Source: UBA7862 sp050872785
GTDB lineage: Bacteria; Bacillota; Clostridia; Christensenellales; UBA1242
Assembly (NCBI GenBank): GCA_050872785.1
Contig: JBNMHO010000002.1
Location: forward strand, 1 to 64,000
Length of the DNA stretch: 64,000 nucleotides
Reading direction: 5' to 3'
This document shows, one piece after another, positions 53,443-60,611 of this stretch. The stretch's first letter is position 1; each line of letters starts with the position of its first letter. The notes under the pieces are model-generated. The model worked only from the letters and a program-made list of their open reading frames with translations, was not told where the DNA came from and searched no databases. The translations under genes were made by a program, and so were the position numbers.

Positions 53443-53607
53443 ATCTCTGGCATTAGAGATAGTTTTAAATATTTGTTCGACTTATCCTACCGAACATGTG
53501 CATGTTACTGTGTTCGCATGACTTACAGTTTTATTCAGTTGTAATTGTGTGCCGAACAACACCAAATGCAATTTGGTGACGACATCGACACTTTTGTCGA
53601 TTTTTTT
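53443..53607 (+). other. Hairpin-rich phage intergenic region
   Basis: In 165 bases there are ATCTCT/AGAGAT (53443-53460), GTTCG/CGAAC (53475-53479 and 53491-53495), ACATG/CATGT (53494-53505), a second GTTCG/CGAAC pair (53512-53516 and 53553-53557), CACCAAAT/ATTTGGTG (53560-53578) and ATCGACA/TGTCGAT followed by seven T (53584-53607). The density is like the packaging and origin intergenic region of M13-type phages. The last stem with its T tail can also terminate a plus-strand transcript. Confidence 0.6.
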
Positions 53608-53618
53608 GTTATAAAGGG

Positions 53619-53647
53619 TTGACATTTGAATTTTTATGTAATATAAT
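53619..53647 (+). promoter_or_regulatory. Plus-strand consensus promoter in the phage intergenic region
   Basis: TTGACA (53619-53624), 17 bases, TATAAT (53642-53647). It is directed against the phage genes. Confidence 0.82.
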
Positions 53648-53653
53648 GTAATC

Positions 53654-53738
53654 GTTCTTTAAGAACTACACATTATGTGTAAGGCTTATAACTTTTGTTT
53701 ATAAGCACGACCGTCACTTAGCACGGTCATTTTTTTTG
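53654..53738 (+). ncRNA. Candidate 84-nt phage RNA made of four consecutive hairpins
   Basis: Seven bases after a consensus promoter the sequence is nothing but stems: GTTCTT-T-AAGAAC (53654-53666), TACACAT-T-ATGTGTA (53667-53681), GCTTATAA/TTATAAGC (53684-53706) and GACCGT/ACGGTC (53709-53728) with an A and eight T. The last is a Rho-independent terminator. As it is copied from the viral strand, it may be the primer RNA/complementary-strand origin, or an antisense or decoy RNA. No ORF or ribosome binding site is present. Confidence 0.65.
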
Positions 53739-54146
53739 CTATTTTTTCTTATGAAATTTATCAAATAATTTTTTATTTCGTTCCTTTGTTCGTGCTTGTG
53801 TTAATATTTTTTGACGAATATCTAATACTTGCTCACGAGAAACATCCATATTTTTGTGATTTTCTCTAAATTTTTCATTTACTCTAATAGGATGACCTTC
53901 ATTATCTTCAATCTCTAAATAGTGCTTATAATAGGTTTTTTGTTTTGTTTTTTTATTTTGATAACCTTTTAATTCTGTTCTATTTTCGCCTTTCTTTGAA
54001 GATAAGGGAACTACACCTAAATTGTAACCGTTATTATCAACAACTACGACTGGTCTTGTTTTATTAGAACCAGTTTTTTGTTTTCCTAAAAAACTATCTT
54101 TTGTTGTTAAAGTTCGTCCCCAAGGTATAAACCTTTTATTTTTCAA
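53739..54146 (-). CDS. PemK/MazF-like protein of the prophage (135 aa)
   Basis: The N-terminal half contains KTRPVVVVDNNGYNLGVVPLSSK, the beta-strand and P-L-S-S pattern of PemK/MazF-type endoribonucleases. The C-terminal half is basic and helical. No antitoxin gene is apparent; the 136-aa gene upstream is a possible partner. The start is TTG with GGAG upstream. It could be a stand-alone phage RNase or a DNA-binding regulator with the same fold. Toxicity is not shown by the sequence. Confidence 0.5.
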   Translation of the reverse strand: MKNKRFIPWGRTLTTKDSFLGKQKTGSNKTRPVVVVDNNGYNLGVVPLSSKKGENRTELKGYQNKKTKQKTYYKHYLEIEDNEGHPIRVNEKFRENHKNMDVSREQVLDIRQKILTQARTKERNKKLFDKFHKKK

Positions 54147-54158
54147 ATATATTCTCCT

Positions 54159-54569
54159 TTATCTTTTTCTTATTTTTGATTTAGTTTTTCTTTTTGGTCT
54201 TGCTTTCTTACTTTCTCTTAACATTGAAGCATATTCACGACCAATCAAATTGCCGTAGGTGTTATGTATTTTTTCTCCGTCCCACTTATCAACATTTCTT
54301 TTGCCATAAATTTTATTAAGCATTTTTTGTTGTTGACTATAATAACAAGCAAAACACCCAGCATTTACGAGTTCTTTACCTTTTGTCCAATCACTTTTGC
54401 CACGACCATACGAATAAGCATCTGCGTCTGCTTTCATATTTGCAAGTGTTGACTTTCCACCACCACGCATTGACGGACTGTAATAGCCTTTAATTTCACT
54501 GCGAATGATTGACTTTGCTTTCTTTGTTGTGGACTTAGGTTTAAAACCCTTTGTAAACATTCTTGCCAA
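54159..54569 (-). CDS. Basic phage protein at the right end (136 aa)
   Basis: The product is very basic, with a Lys/Arg-rich C-terminus (KARPKRKTKSKIRKR) and a central AGCFACYYSQQQK segment containing two Cys. It is predicted to be soluble. The start is probably TTG with GGGGGTG five bases upstream; an ATG lies nine bases in. It is the first gene of the phage minus-strand series. Not recognised. Confidence 0.6.
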   Translation of the reverse strand: MARMFTKGFKPKSTTKKAKSIIRSEIKGYYSPSMRGGGKSTLANMKADADAYSYGRGKSDWTKGKELVNAGCFACYYSQQQKMLNKIYGKRNVDKWDGEKIHNTYGNLIGREYASMLRESKKARPKRKTKSKIRKR

Positions 54570-54669
54570 ATTTACACCCCCTTTTACTTAAATTAAATAA
54601 GGCGAATGCTAACAGTTTTATGTAATAAAAAAAGTTTCATCCTTATTTGCTATAAGAATAAAACTTTAC

Positions 54670-54684
54670 AAAATGTGTAAAATT
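54670..54684. repeat. Right 15-bp direct repeat flanking the prophage
   Basis: AAAATGTGTAAAATT, identical to 41992-42006. It lies 11 bases before the -35 box of metK. Confidence 0.45.
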
Positions 54685-54695
54685 GAAAAAAACGG

Positions 54696-54725
54696 TTGAC
54701 AACTTCTGCCCACGTGTGTTATAGT
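54696..54725 (+). promoter_or_regulatory. metK promoter
   Basis: TTGACA (54696-54701) and TATAGT (54720-54725), 18 bases apart, directly upstream of the SAM riboswitch. Confidence 0.8.
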
Positions 54726-54730
54726 AAAAT

Positions 54731-54813
54731 ATCCATAGAGAGTGTGCGAGGGACAGCCCCGTTGACCACACAGCAACCTGCTCATGCAAGGTGCTAAAGG
54801 CTGAATGATGGGG
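54731..54813 (+). promoter_or_regulatory. SAM riboswitch (S box) upstream of metK
   Basis: The leader carries S-box landmarks: P1 CCAT/ATGG, a kink-turn-type AGAGAG...GCGAGGGAC, P2 with GTGTG/CACAC, the CAGCAACCTGC...GCAAGGTGCTAAA segment (P3 with AACCT/AGGT and the conserved GCTAAA) and GAATGATGG closing P1. It is an aptamer for S-adenosylmethionine, and placed before metK it gives feedback control. The strong G tract directly after it is part of the antiterminator. Confidence 0.88.
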
Positions 54814-54833
54814 GGAAATATGTGCACAGTTTT

Positions 54834-54860
54834 ATCCCGTCATTACGATGGGATTTTTTC
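54834..54860 (+). terminator. SAM-controlled attenuator terminator
   Basis: ATCCCGTC-ATTAC-GATGGGAT (one G-T pair) followed by six T. The left arm can instead pair with AATGATGGGG at the 3' end of the aptamer (54805-54814), so P1 formation on SAM binding and antiterminator formation exclude each other. High SAM should stop transcription before metK. Confidence 0.85.
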
Positions 54861-54904
54861 TTGCAAAAAACTTTCTGTGGAAATATATATTTTTGGAGAA
54901 AGTT

Positions 54905-56278
54905 ATGAAAAATTTAAAAGAATTATTGCAAGAAAGGAACGAGGTTTGGTTTTTGTTAGAGGAGGACAACAAAAAAGATTTTTTGCGTTTTGCAAAAGAC
55001 AATGGCTGCAAATGGGTGGACGGCAAGGAAATAAATATTAAGGAAGACAACTGCTGGAACATTGTGGGGATAAGTCGTGACTATGTTTTAGGAAATGTAG
55101 GGGCAAGTGTTGCATTTTTGAGCAAAGACCGCCCAGAAAGAATTAGTTTTGCAGATTATGTTGCAGAAAATGGTGAAATTGTGACAAGCGAAAGCGTAAA
55201 CATCGGTCACCCAGACAAAACTTGCGACACCATTGCCGATGCGTTTTTGGACGAAGCGTTAAGGCAAGACCCAATGTCACAAATGGCAGTAGAATGTGCC
55301 ATAAAGGACAACAAATTGTTCATTTTTGGCGAAGCAACAACAAAGGCAAAAATTGACTACGAGGGTATTGCACGAGGGATTTTAAAAGACATCGGCTACA
55401 GTTGCCAATTTGAAATAATCAAGGAAATAAGCGAACAAAGTGTGGATATTCACAACGCAGTTGTCACTGACGAAGTGGGAGCAAACGACCAAGGAATGGT
55501 TTATGGCTATGCAACTGACGAAACCCCAGAATACATGCCGCTCAGCATACTTTTGGCACACAAACTTATGCGAGAATATGAAAGTTTTAGGCGAAGGACA
55601 GCGGGTTATTTTGCAGACGCAAAGAGCCAAGTAACAGTGCAATATCTTGACGGCAAGCCATTTAAAATTTTGACCATTCTTATGTCCGTTTCGCATGCAG
55701 AAAATGTGGGAAATGAGGAACTAAAAAGCAAAGTCAAAAAAGAAGTTGTGGATAAAGTTTTATCTCAATATGAGAACTTATCAGATAATGTAAGTGTCAT
55801 TCTAAACCCAAGTGGCAGATTTACAATTTGGGGAAGTTTTGGCGACAGCGGCTGTGTCGGAAGGAAAATTGTCGTTGACACATATGGTGGCGTTGGCAGA
55901 GTTGGTGGCGGGTGTTTTTCCAGCAAAAATGCAACAAAAGTGGATAGGTCTGGGGCGTATTATGCAAGATATGTCGCAAAAAATCTTGTTGCTCACGGCT
56001 TTTGCCATAAATGCGAAGTGCAAGTTGCATATGGAATAGGACTATCTAAGCCAATCGCAATAAACATAAACACTTTTCACACAGAACTTAAGCCAATCAA
56101 AGAAATTTATGACTACACAACAACCCACTTTGACTTTTCACCAAAGAACATAATCAAAGAACTTGACCTTTTAAGACCAATCTACAAATCAACCGCTTGC
56201 TACGGTCACTTCGGCCGCAACGAATTCCCATGGGAACAAATTGAAAATAAGAAAGAAGAAAGAAAAAAGAAAAATTGA
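54905..56278 (+). CDS. metK: S-adenosylmethionine synthetase with an extra N-terminal domain
   Basis: The enzyme makes SAM from methionine and ATP. The core begins near residue 90: TSESVNIGHPDK (His102), GANDQGMVYGYA, GDSGCVGRKIVVDTYGG and GGGCFSSKNATKVDRS. It is followed by a short C-terminal region. Residues 1-88 are not part of MetK: NLKELLQERNEVWFLLEED...GCKWVDGKEI resembles the small GCKW-NGKEI modules seen as stand-alone phage or plasmid proteins. The last 12 residues (ENKKEERKKKN) and the stop codon come from the interspersed repeat R4. The start at 54905 follows GGAGAAAG; an earlier ATG at 54848 overlaps the attenuator. Confidence 0.88.
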   Translation: MKNLKELLQERNEVWFLLEEDNKKDFLRFAKDNGCKWVDGKEINIKEDNCWNIVGISRDYVLGNVGASVAFLSKDRPERISFADYVAENGEIVTSESVNIGHPDKTCDTIADAFLDEALRQDPMSQMAVECAIKDNKLFIFGEATTKAKIDYEGIARGILKDIGYSCQFEIIKEISEQSVDIHNAVVTDEVGANDQGMVYGYATDETPEYMPLSILLAHKLMREYESFRRRTAGYFADAKSQVTVQYLDGKPFKILTILMSVSHAENVGNEELKSKVKKEVVDKVLSQYENLSDNVSVILNPSGRFTIWGSFGDSGCVGRKIVVDTYGGVGRVGGGCFSSKNATKVDRSGAYYARYVAKNLVAHGFCHKCEVQVAYGIGLSKPIAININTFHTELKPIKEIYDYTTTHFDFSPKNIIKELDLLRPIYKSTACYGHFGRNEFPWEQIENKKEERKKKN

Positions 56279-56297
56279 GGCGATTATCGAAAGTGGT
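56243..56297 (+). repeat. Interspersed element, copy R4, overlapping the end of metK
   Basis: AATAAGAAAGAAGAAAGAAA is followed by the core GAGGCGATTATCGAAAGTGG. The purine part codes the end of MetK, and TGA in the core is its stop codon, so insertion replaced the original 3' end. Confidence 0.75.
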
Positions 56298-56305
56298 TGA
56301 TATCA

Positions 56306-56334
56306 AAAAAAGACTGGTATCCCAGTCTTTTTGT
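56306..56334 (+). terminator. Terminator after metK
   Basis: AAAGACTGG/CCAGTCTTT with loop TATC and T tail. Confidence 0.9.
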
Positions 56335-56433
56335 ATTTTAATTCCAATTAGTCAAAACATCTTTTATTAGTTTTAATAATTTTGATTGTCGTTTGTTTTT
56401 TCGGTTGTTTTTTGCAAGTCCGCCTTTTCTTTC

Positions 56434-56802
56434 TTATTTTCCCTTCGGCACAAGTGTTCTTTGGACGTCAATGCTTTGGATAGAGGCGGTGGTGTCACGT
56501 TTGTTCACGTTTTTGGTGAAGTATATAAGTTCTTCAATTTCAAGGCTCACTCGTTGTGCGTCAAACTTAATGTCGTGGCTCTTGCAATATTCTTCCGCCC
56601 AGCCAAGCACTGCCGACTTTTTTTCTGCGCCCGTCATGTCTTTCATTTTTTCCGCTTTGGTTATAAAGGTTATAAGTTCCGTCTTAAGCACACTCCACTT
56701 TTTGGTTCTGATGTCCCTAACAAGTGCCACAACAAAACCACCAAGGCTTATCAGTAGGGAACCACATACTGTGATTACTTTTATTACTTCTTCAAAATTC
56801 AC
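56434..56802 (-). CDS. Holin-like single-pass membrane protein (122 aa)
   Basis: One N-terminal membrane helix (residues 7-27) is followed by a helical region with AEKMKDMTGAEKKSAVLGWAEEY, resembling phage holin LLH-type proteins. It lies outside the filamentous prophage and next to no lysin, so it may be a phage remnant or a domesticated membrane protein. It follows the DUF11-like gene (57619-56864) on the same strand after 61 bases. Confidence 0.5.
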   Translation of the reverse strand: MNFEEVIKVITVCGSLLISLGGFVVALVRDIRTKKWSVLKTELITFITKAEKMKDMTGAEKKSAVLGWAEEYCKSHDIKFDAQRVSLEIEELIYFTKNVNKRDTTASIQSIDVQRTLVPKGK

Positions 56803-56863
56803 AATTTGTTCCTCCCATAGCAGTGTATAAATTTTTTTGACTTTTTGACAAACAAATTGTTTT

Positions 56864-57619
56864 TTAGTTTACAGTTGCCTTGAATGTTACCGTCACACTG
56901 TCACCGGGGTTTAGGTCGCTTATCTGAATGTTATCCAAAGTGTAGGTTGGTTGTGGCGTTCCGCTGACAGTTACGCTCCCGTCAACAAATGTCAGCCCCT
57001 CGGGCAGCGTGTCTGAGAAAATTACATTTGAATTGTCCCGTGTGCCATCATTTGTTATGTCAATGGTGTAAGTTATCTGGGACCCTTTGATAACGGCAGT
57101 GGGAGTTGCAGCTTTTAACAGTGTAAGCCCGCTGAATACGACCTCAATAACTTCTTGATTTGAATTTATATTGACTGTTAGTTCATCCATTTTAAAAGTC
57201 ACCACAGAACTTACTTTTATGACCTCATCTTCGGGCATTTTGTCTGCTTTTATGGTGTAGGAAACCGTCATATCCGCCCCAGCGCCCAGCGTAACTTGCA
57301 TTTCAAAGCCTGCAATGGGGTCAAGATCTTCGTGCGTCACACTTCCAATTTTCACACTGCCCGTCACAAAAGTGGCACCCACCAAAGTGTCTTGTATCTT
57401 AAAGTTTTCAATGCTTGTGTTCGTGTTATTTGTTATAGTCGTTGAAATGGTTAGTTCGCCCTCGGGCAGCACCCAACTCTTGCTTGAACTCTTAACCGCT
57501 ATCACCTCTGCATCCACTTGCTCCACCTCGCTAATATTGCTAAAAGTTACAACTTCCACCCCGTCACCACTTTGACTTTTTACTTGCGACGTAATCTTTG
57601 CTGTGTTTTGAATAGCCAT
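56864..57619 (-). CDS. DUF11-like repeat protein (251 aa)
   Basis: Two bacterial conserved-repeat beta-sandwiches are visible, with TISTTITNNTNTSIENFKIQDTL (about residues 53-75) and ITYTIDITNDGTRDNSNVIFSDTLPEGLTFVDGSV (about 180-215). There is no signal peptide and no anchor. The smaller protein at 22343-22729 has the same kind of repeat and the same MA...-type N-terminus, suggesting a family of unexported or spore-associated structural proteins. AGGAGAA lies just before the start. Confidence 0.65.
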   Translation of the reverse strand: MAIQNTAKITSQVKSQSGDGVEVVTFSNISEVEQVDAEVIAVKSSSKSWVLPEGELTISTTITNNTNTSIENFKIQDTLVGATFVTGSVKIGSVTHEDLDPIAGFEMQVTLGAGADMTVSYTIKADKMPEDEVIKVSSVVTFKMDELTVNINSNQEVIEVVFSGLTLLKAATPTAVIKGSQITYTIDITNDGTRDNSNVIFSDTLPEGLTFVDGSVTVSGTPQPTYTLDNIQISDLNPGDSVTVTFKATVN

Positions 57620-57793
57620 ACATTTCTCCTATTCCACAATATTCAAAATTCTCATGCGGTGTGTAAAAGTCATTAGAATATTTTTATTTAAAATTTTCTT
57701 GACAAAATAAATATATAATAATAAAATTTTTATATAAACTATTTTAGAGTTTAAAATAAGTGGCATGGCTTGGCGAAAAAGGGAGAAACGAAG

Positions 57794-59009
57794 ATGAGAT
57801 TTTGGGACAAAGTGAGAGTTGTGATGTTGTGTGTAAATTACACACTCGTCATGGCTCTTTTGTCTATTATTATCTTTGGTGCAACCCAACAAAAGACATC
57901 ATCAAACGTGTCTGTAAGGTATTCTAGACCCTCATACACGGTCACTTTTGACCCAGCAGGGGGGGGGGGTATCTCCCAGCCAAATAACGCTTAAATTGGG
58001 CGATTTATACGGTGATTTGCCTACCCCAACTCGAACTGGATATGACTTCAATGGGTGGAAGAGTGAAAACACAACAGTCACATCTTCCACTCGTTTTACT
58101 TCAATAGGAAATCAGACTTTGACTGCAAGTTGGACACCAAAATCTTACACAATAACAAGCGGAACAAACCTCACTGGCTCAAGCATTTCTGTCCCCTCAA
58201 GTGGAACTTTTGGAAGTACAATTTCAATCTCTTCAAGCGGCAGTGCAACGGGCTATAACTATTCACTAACAAATATTAAAATCTATTCGGGCAACTCCAC
58301 AAGCGGCACACTTCTCGCAACAATAACTTCAACTTCTTCCTCTTGGACAATGAGCGGGAGTTACTACTCATCAATATATGTTTATGCCACTTGGACAAGA
58401 AGTGCAAAAACATATACACTAACACTTGACCGTCAAAACGGAACTGGCGGTTCTTCAACTGCAACAGCAACCTACAATGCTACTGTTCCAAACATCTCAG
58501 TTCCAACTCGTGCTGGTTACACATTCGGCGGTTACTACACTGGCACAAACGGCTCGGGAACACAATATTACAATGCTTCTGGCACAGGTCTTAAAACATG
58601 GACAACAGACGGCAGTGCAACACTTTACGCCAAGTGGACGGCTCCTGATGTCAAACTTATCACACAAGGACATCCTTATCTTGAAGTCAGAGGTGAACTA
58701 AATGGAAACACTTATACGTGGTCAGACTCTTGTTCTTTTCAAATCTCTGGGGGAGGAACATCTTTTGAGATAACTGTTACACCAAAGTATTATTCAAAAG
58801 TGAAACCTTATATAAAAACATCATATAGCACATCTTCTACTGGGATAACAACTGTGCATGTCTATGTTAACGAATCTTGTTCTTCTACTTATACCGAGGC
58901 TTATGATTATATGAGTAATCTTGAATATGTTTACAATGAAGAAATAACCGTTAGAGTTAAAAGCACAGCAAATGGAACATATGCCGATTGTGTAATATAT
59001 TATAATTAA
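57794..59009 (+). CDS. InlB-type surface protein, out of frame at a G11 tract (phase-variable candidate 2)
   Basis: The given sequence stops at 57994 after 66 residues. Removal of one G from the G11 run (57959-57969) joins it to a 404-residue product: one membrane helix (about residues 8-30), an InlB-like module (VSPSQITLKLGD...FNGWKS, about 50-110), a linker, a second InlB-like module (TLDRQNGTGG...GYTFGGYY...ATLYAKWT, about 195-275), and a beta-rich C-terminal domain. The start at 57794 has GGGAG nine bases upstream. The 60 bases around the tract are almost identical to the gene at 8737. Alternatives are as for that gene. Confidence 0.78.
57959..57969 (+). repeat. Homopolymer G11 tract in coding sequence (second locus)
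   Basis: Eleven G at the same codon position and in the same phase as at 8935-8945. Ten G gives the long product. Confidence 0.9.
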
Positions 59010-59010
59010 A

Positions 59011-59040
59011 AAAAAGCACTCGTAATTGAGTGCCTTTTTG
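59011..59040. terminator. Terminator after InlB-type gene 2
   Basis: GCACTC/GAGTGC with loop GTAATT and A/T flanks, before a convergent gene. Confidence 0.88.
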
Positions 59041-59050
59041 CTATGAAATT

Positions 59051-60007
59051 TTATATTTTCTCCACCCACCTTTGTGGAATGTTTTTGTTTATGAGTGTCC
59101 ATCTTGCGAGGAAGGTTAGGAAGATTGTTGTGAAGGAGCCGATGAGGACATCGGTGAAGTAGTGGGCACCGGCGACTATTCGAGATACACACACAAGTGC
59201 TGTCCAAGTGGTGGCAAGGACGATAAAGATTGCTTTCCATTTTGTGGTGTTTGTTTTTTCAAAGCAGCATGGCAAAAGGACGAGAGAAAACATACTCGCA
59301 CTGGCACACGCATGACCAGAAGGGAACGACTTGAAGAAGTCACCCGCAAAACTTGCAGTGGACGAGAATTTGTTGTGGTTTATCACATACCAAGGCGAGT
59401 AAAATTCAAAGTCTTCAATGTCTTCATACACCATGGCTCTGTATCTGGCCCTGCAAGCAATTCGTTTGTAAATTTGCACCAAGGCGTTGCTTGCAATGGC
59501 AACAAGGATAACGACAATAGCCCACACAGCAAGTTGTTTTAGTGTTTCTTCTTTGCACTTTGAAAAAAGTAGGCAAGCAATCAAAGTTTCTGCACAAGAC
59601 ACAAGCCCCATAACAACTTTTCCAATGGTGGAAGATTTAAACTCGCCAACATTTGCCGCTCCAAAGTTTGCAAGATACTTCAAAAATTTGTTTATGGCAT
59701 AAAAGCCAATTCCAATGCTCAAAATTGCAAAAATTGCAATAAATACATAATAAAACCACTTTCTGTCAACATTTCGCTTGAAGAAGTAATCAATCAAAAT
59801 TGCAAGAGCAGAAATAACAATTACATAAAGCACCATTTCGCCCACAACCTCGCCCGCTATGGCATAAAAGTTTGTGGTGTAATATTGCCCCCAAGTGATG
59901 TCAGCCAACGCCTTGCTTATTTGAAGGTCAAAAATTGTCCCCAAAACAAGAGCCGCTACAAAACATGCAACAGTTACCCAAAGTGTTATTTTTTTTGCTT
60001 TTTCCAT
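59051..60007 (-). CDS. PAP2-family phosphatase-like membrane protein
   Basis: The 318-residue protein has six to eight membrane helices and the PAP2 motifs SFPSGHACASA (about residues 230-240) and SRIVAGAHYFTD (about 277-288). The first motif (K-x6-RP) is not obvious, so activity is uncertain. The family removes phosphate from lipid pyrophosphates or phosphatidic acid. Length exceeds the usual 200-230 residues because of an N-terminal extension of membrane segments. Confidence 0.78.
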   Translation of the reverse strand: MEKAKKITLWVTVACFVAALVLGTIFDLQISKALADITWGQYYTTNFYAIAGEVVGEMVLYVIVISALAILIDYFFKRNVDRKWFYYVFIAIFAILSIGIGFYAINKFLKYLANFGAANVGEFKSSTIGKVVMGLVSCAETLIACLLFSKCKEETLKQLAVWAIVVILVAIASNALVQIYKRIACRARYRAMVYEDIEDFEFYSPWYVINHNKFSSTASFAGDFFKSFPSGHACASASMFSLVLLPCCFEKTNTTKWKAIFIVLATTWTALVCVSRIVAGAHYFTDVLIGSFTTIFLTFLARWTLINKNIPQRWVEKI

Positions 60008-60137
60008 TTTAACCTCTTTTTCTATATCTATTTTAAATGTTTTCTTTTTATTTAATCTTTTGTTTTAATTGTTTGTTTCATATGAGCAATATTATTAAAA
60101 TTTTACTTAAATTCCAATAAGGCAATATTCACAAAAT

Positions 60138-60590
60138 TTATTTGCTTTTGCTGGTCTTCTTTTTATTCGTTTTAGGTGTTTCAGTTTTAGGAGTTACAGT
60201 TGAAATTTCTTTTTCATGTGGCACAGGTTCAAGACATTCTGGCGATAGGGAAGACACATCAACTGGCGCTCCACAATGTGGGCAGTTATCCGCCGTGCAA
60301 GGAAATCTGTTTTTGCAATATTTGCACACAATCTTATGTTTCTTTGCGGAGAGAACTGCTTGCTTTGGTGCAACTTCCACTTCTTTTGGACTTTCCTTTG
60401 GTTGTTCTTCTTCGTCAGATTGTTCCTCCGTGTGAGTAGGCAGTGAAGCAAACATGCTTGCGACCGTGCATAAAATGCCAATTAGCAATAAAACAAGTGT
60501 TGTGTAACCCATTCCTCTTGCCAAAAGGCAAATTAGCCCCACAACAAGCACTGCAAGAGAGCCGAATAAAAAGCCATATTTTTTTAACAT
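60138..60590 (-). CDS. Membrane protein with zinc ribbon (150 aa)
   Basis: Two adjacent N-terminal membrane helices (residues 6-24 and 28-47) are followed by an acidic linker, a zinc ribbon (CKYCKNRFPC...CPHCGAP, about residues 93-115) and a Lys/Thr-rich tail. It has the same general plan as the protein at 20127-20609, but without the helix-turn-helix-like region. Family not recognised. Confidence 0.65.
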   Translation of the reverse strand: MLKKYGFLFGSLAVLVVGLICLLARGMGYTTLVLLLIGILCTVASMFASLPTHTEEQSDEEEQPKESPKEVEVAPKQAVLSAKKHKIVCKYCKNRFPCTADNCPHCGAPVDVSSLSPECLEPVPHEKEISTVTPKTETPKTNKKKTSKSK

Positions 60591-60611
60591 AATTTTCTCC
60601 AGTTTTAGATT

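Larger units (their letters stand above)
42007..54669 (-). mobile_element. Inovirus-like (filamentous phage) prophage with IS30-type transposase
   Basis: About 12.7 kb of mostly minus-strand genes separates the MoxR-VWA operon from metK. It contains the filamentous-phage hallmarks: HUH replication initiator (45284-46303), Zot/pI-like ATPase (46967-47785), small one-helix coat candidates, membrane-anchored virion candidates, a possible ssDNA-binding protein and hairpin-rich non-coding regions. An IS30-family transposase lies at the left end; Gram-positive and Spiroplasma inoviruses are known to integrate with such transposases. 15-bp direct repeats bracket the region, and imperfect inverted repeats (42025-42048 and 54629-54652, about 17 of 24 matching) lie 17-18 bases inside them. 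All expected genes are intact. The exact ends are uncertain. Confidence 0.82.
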
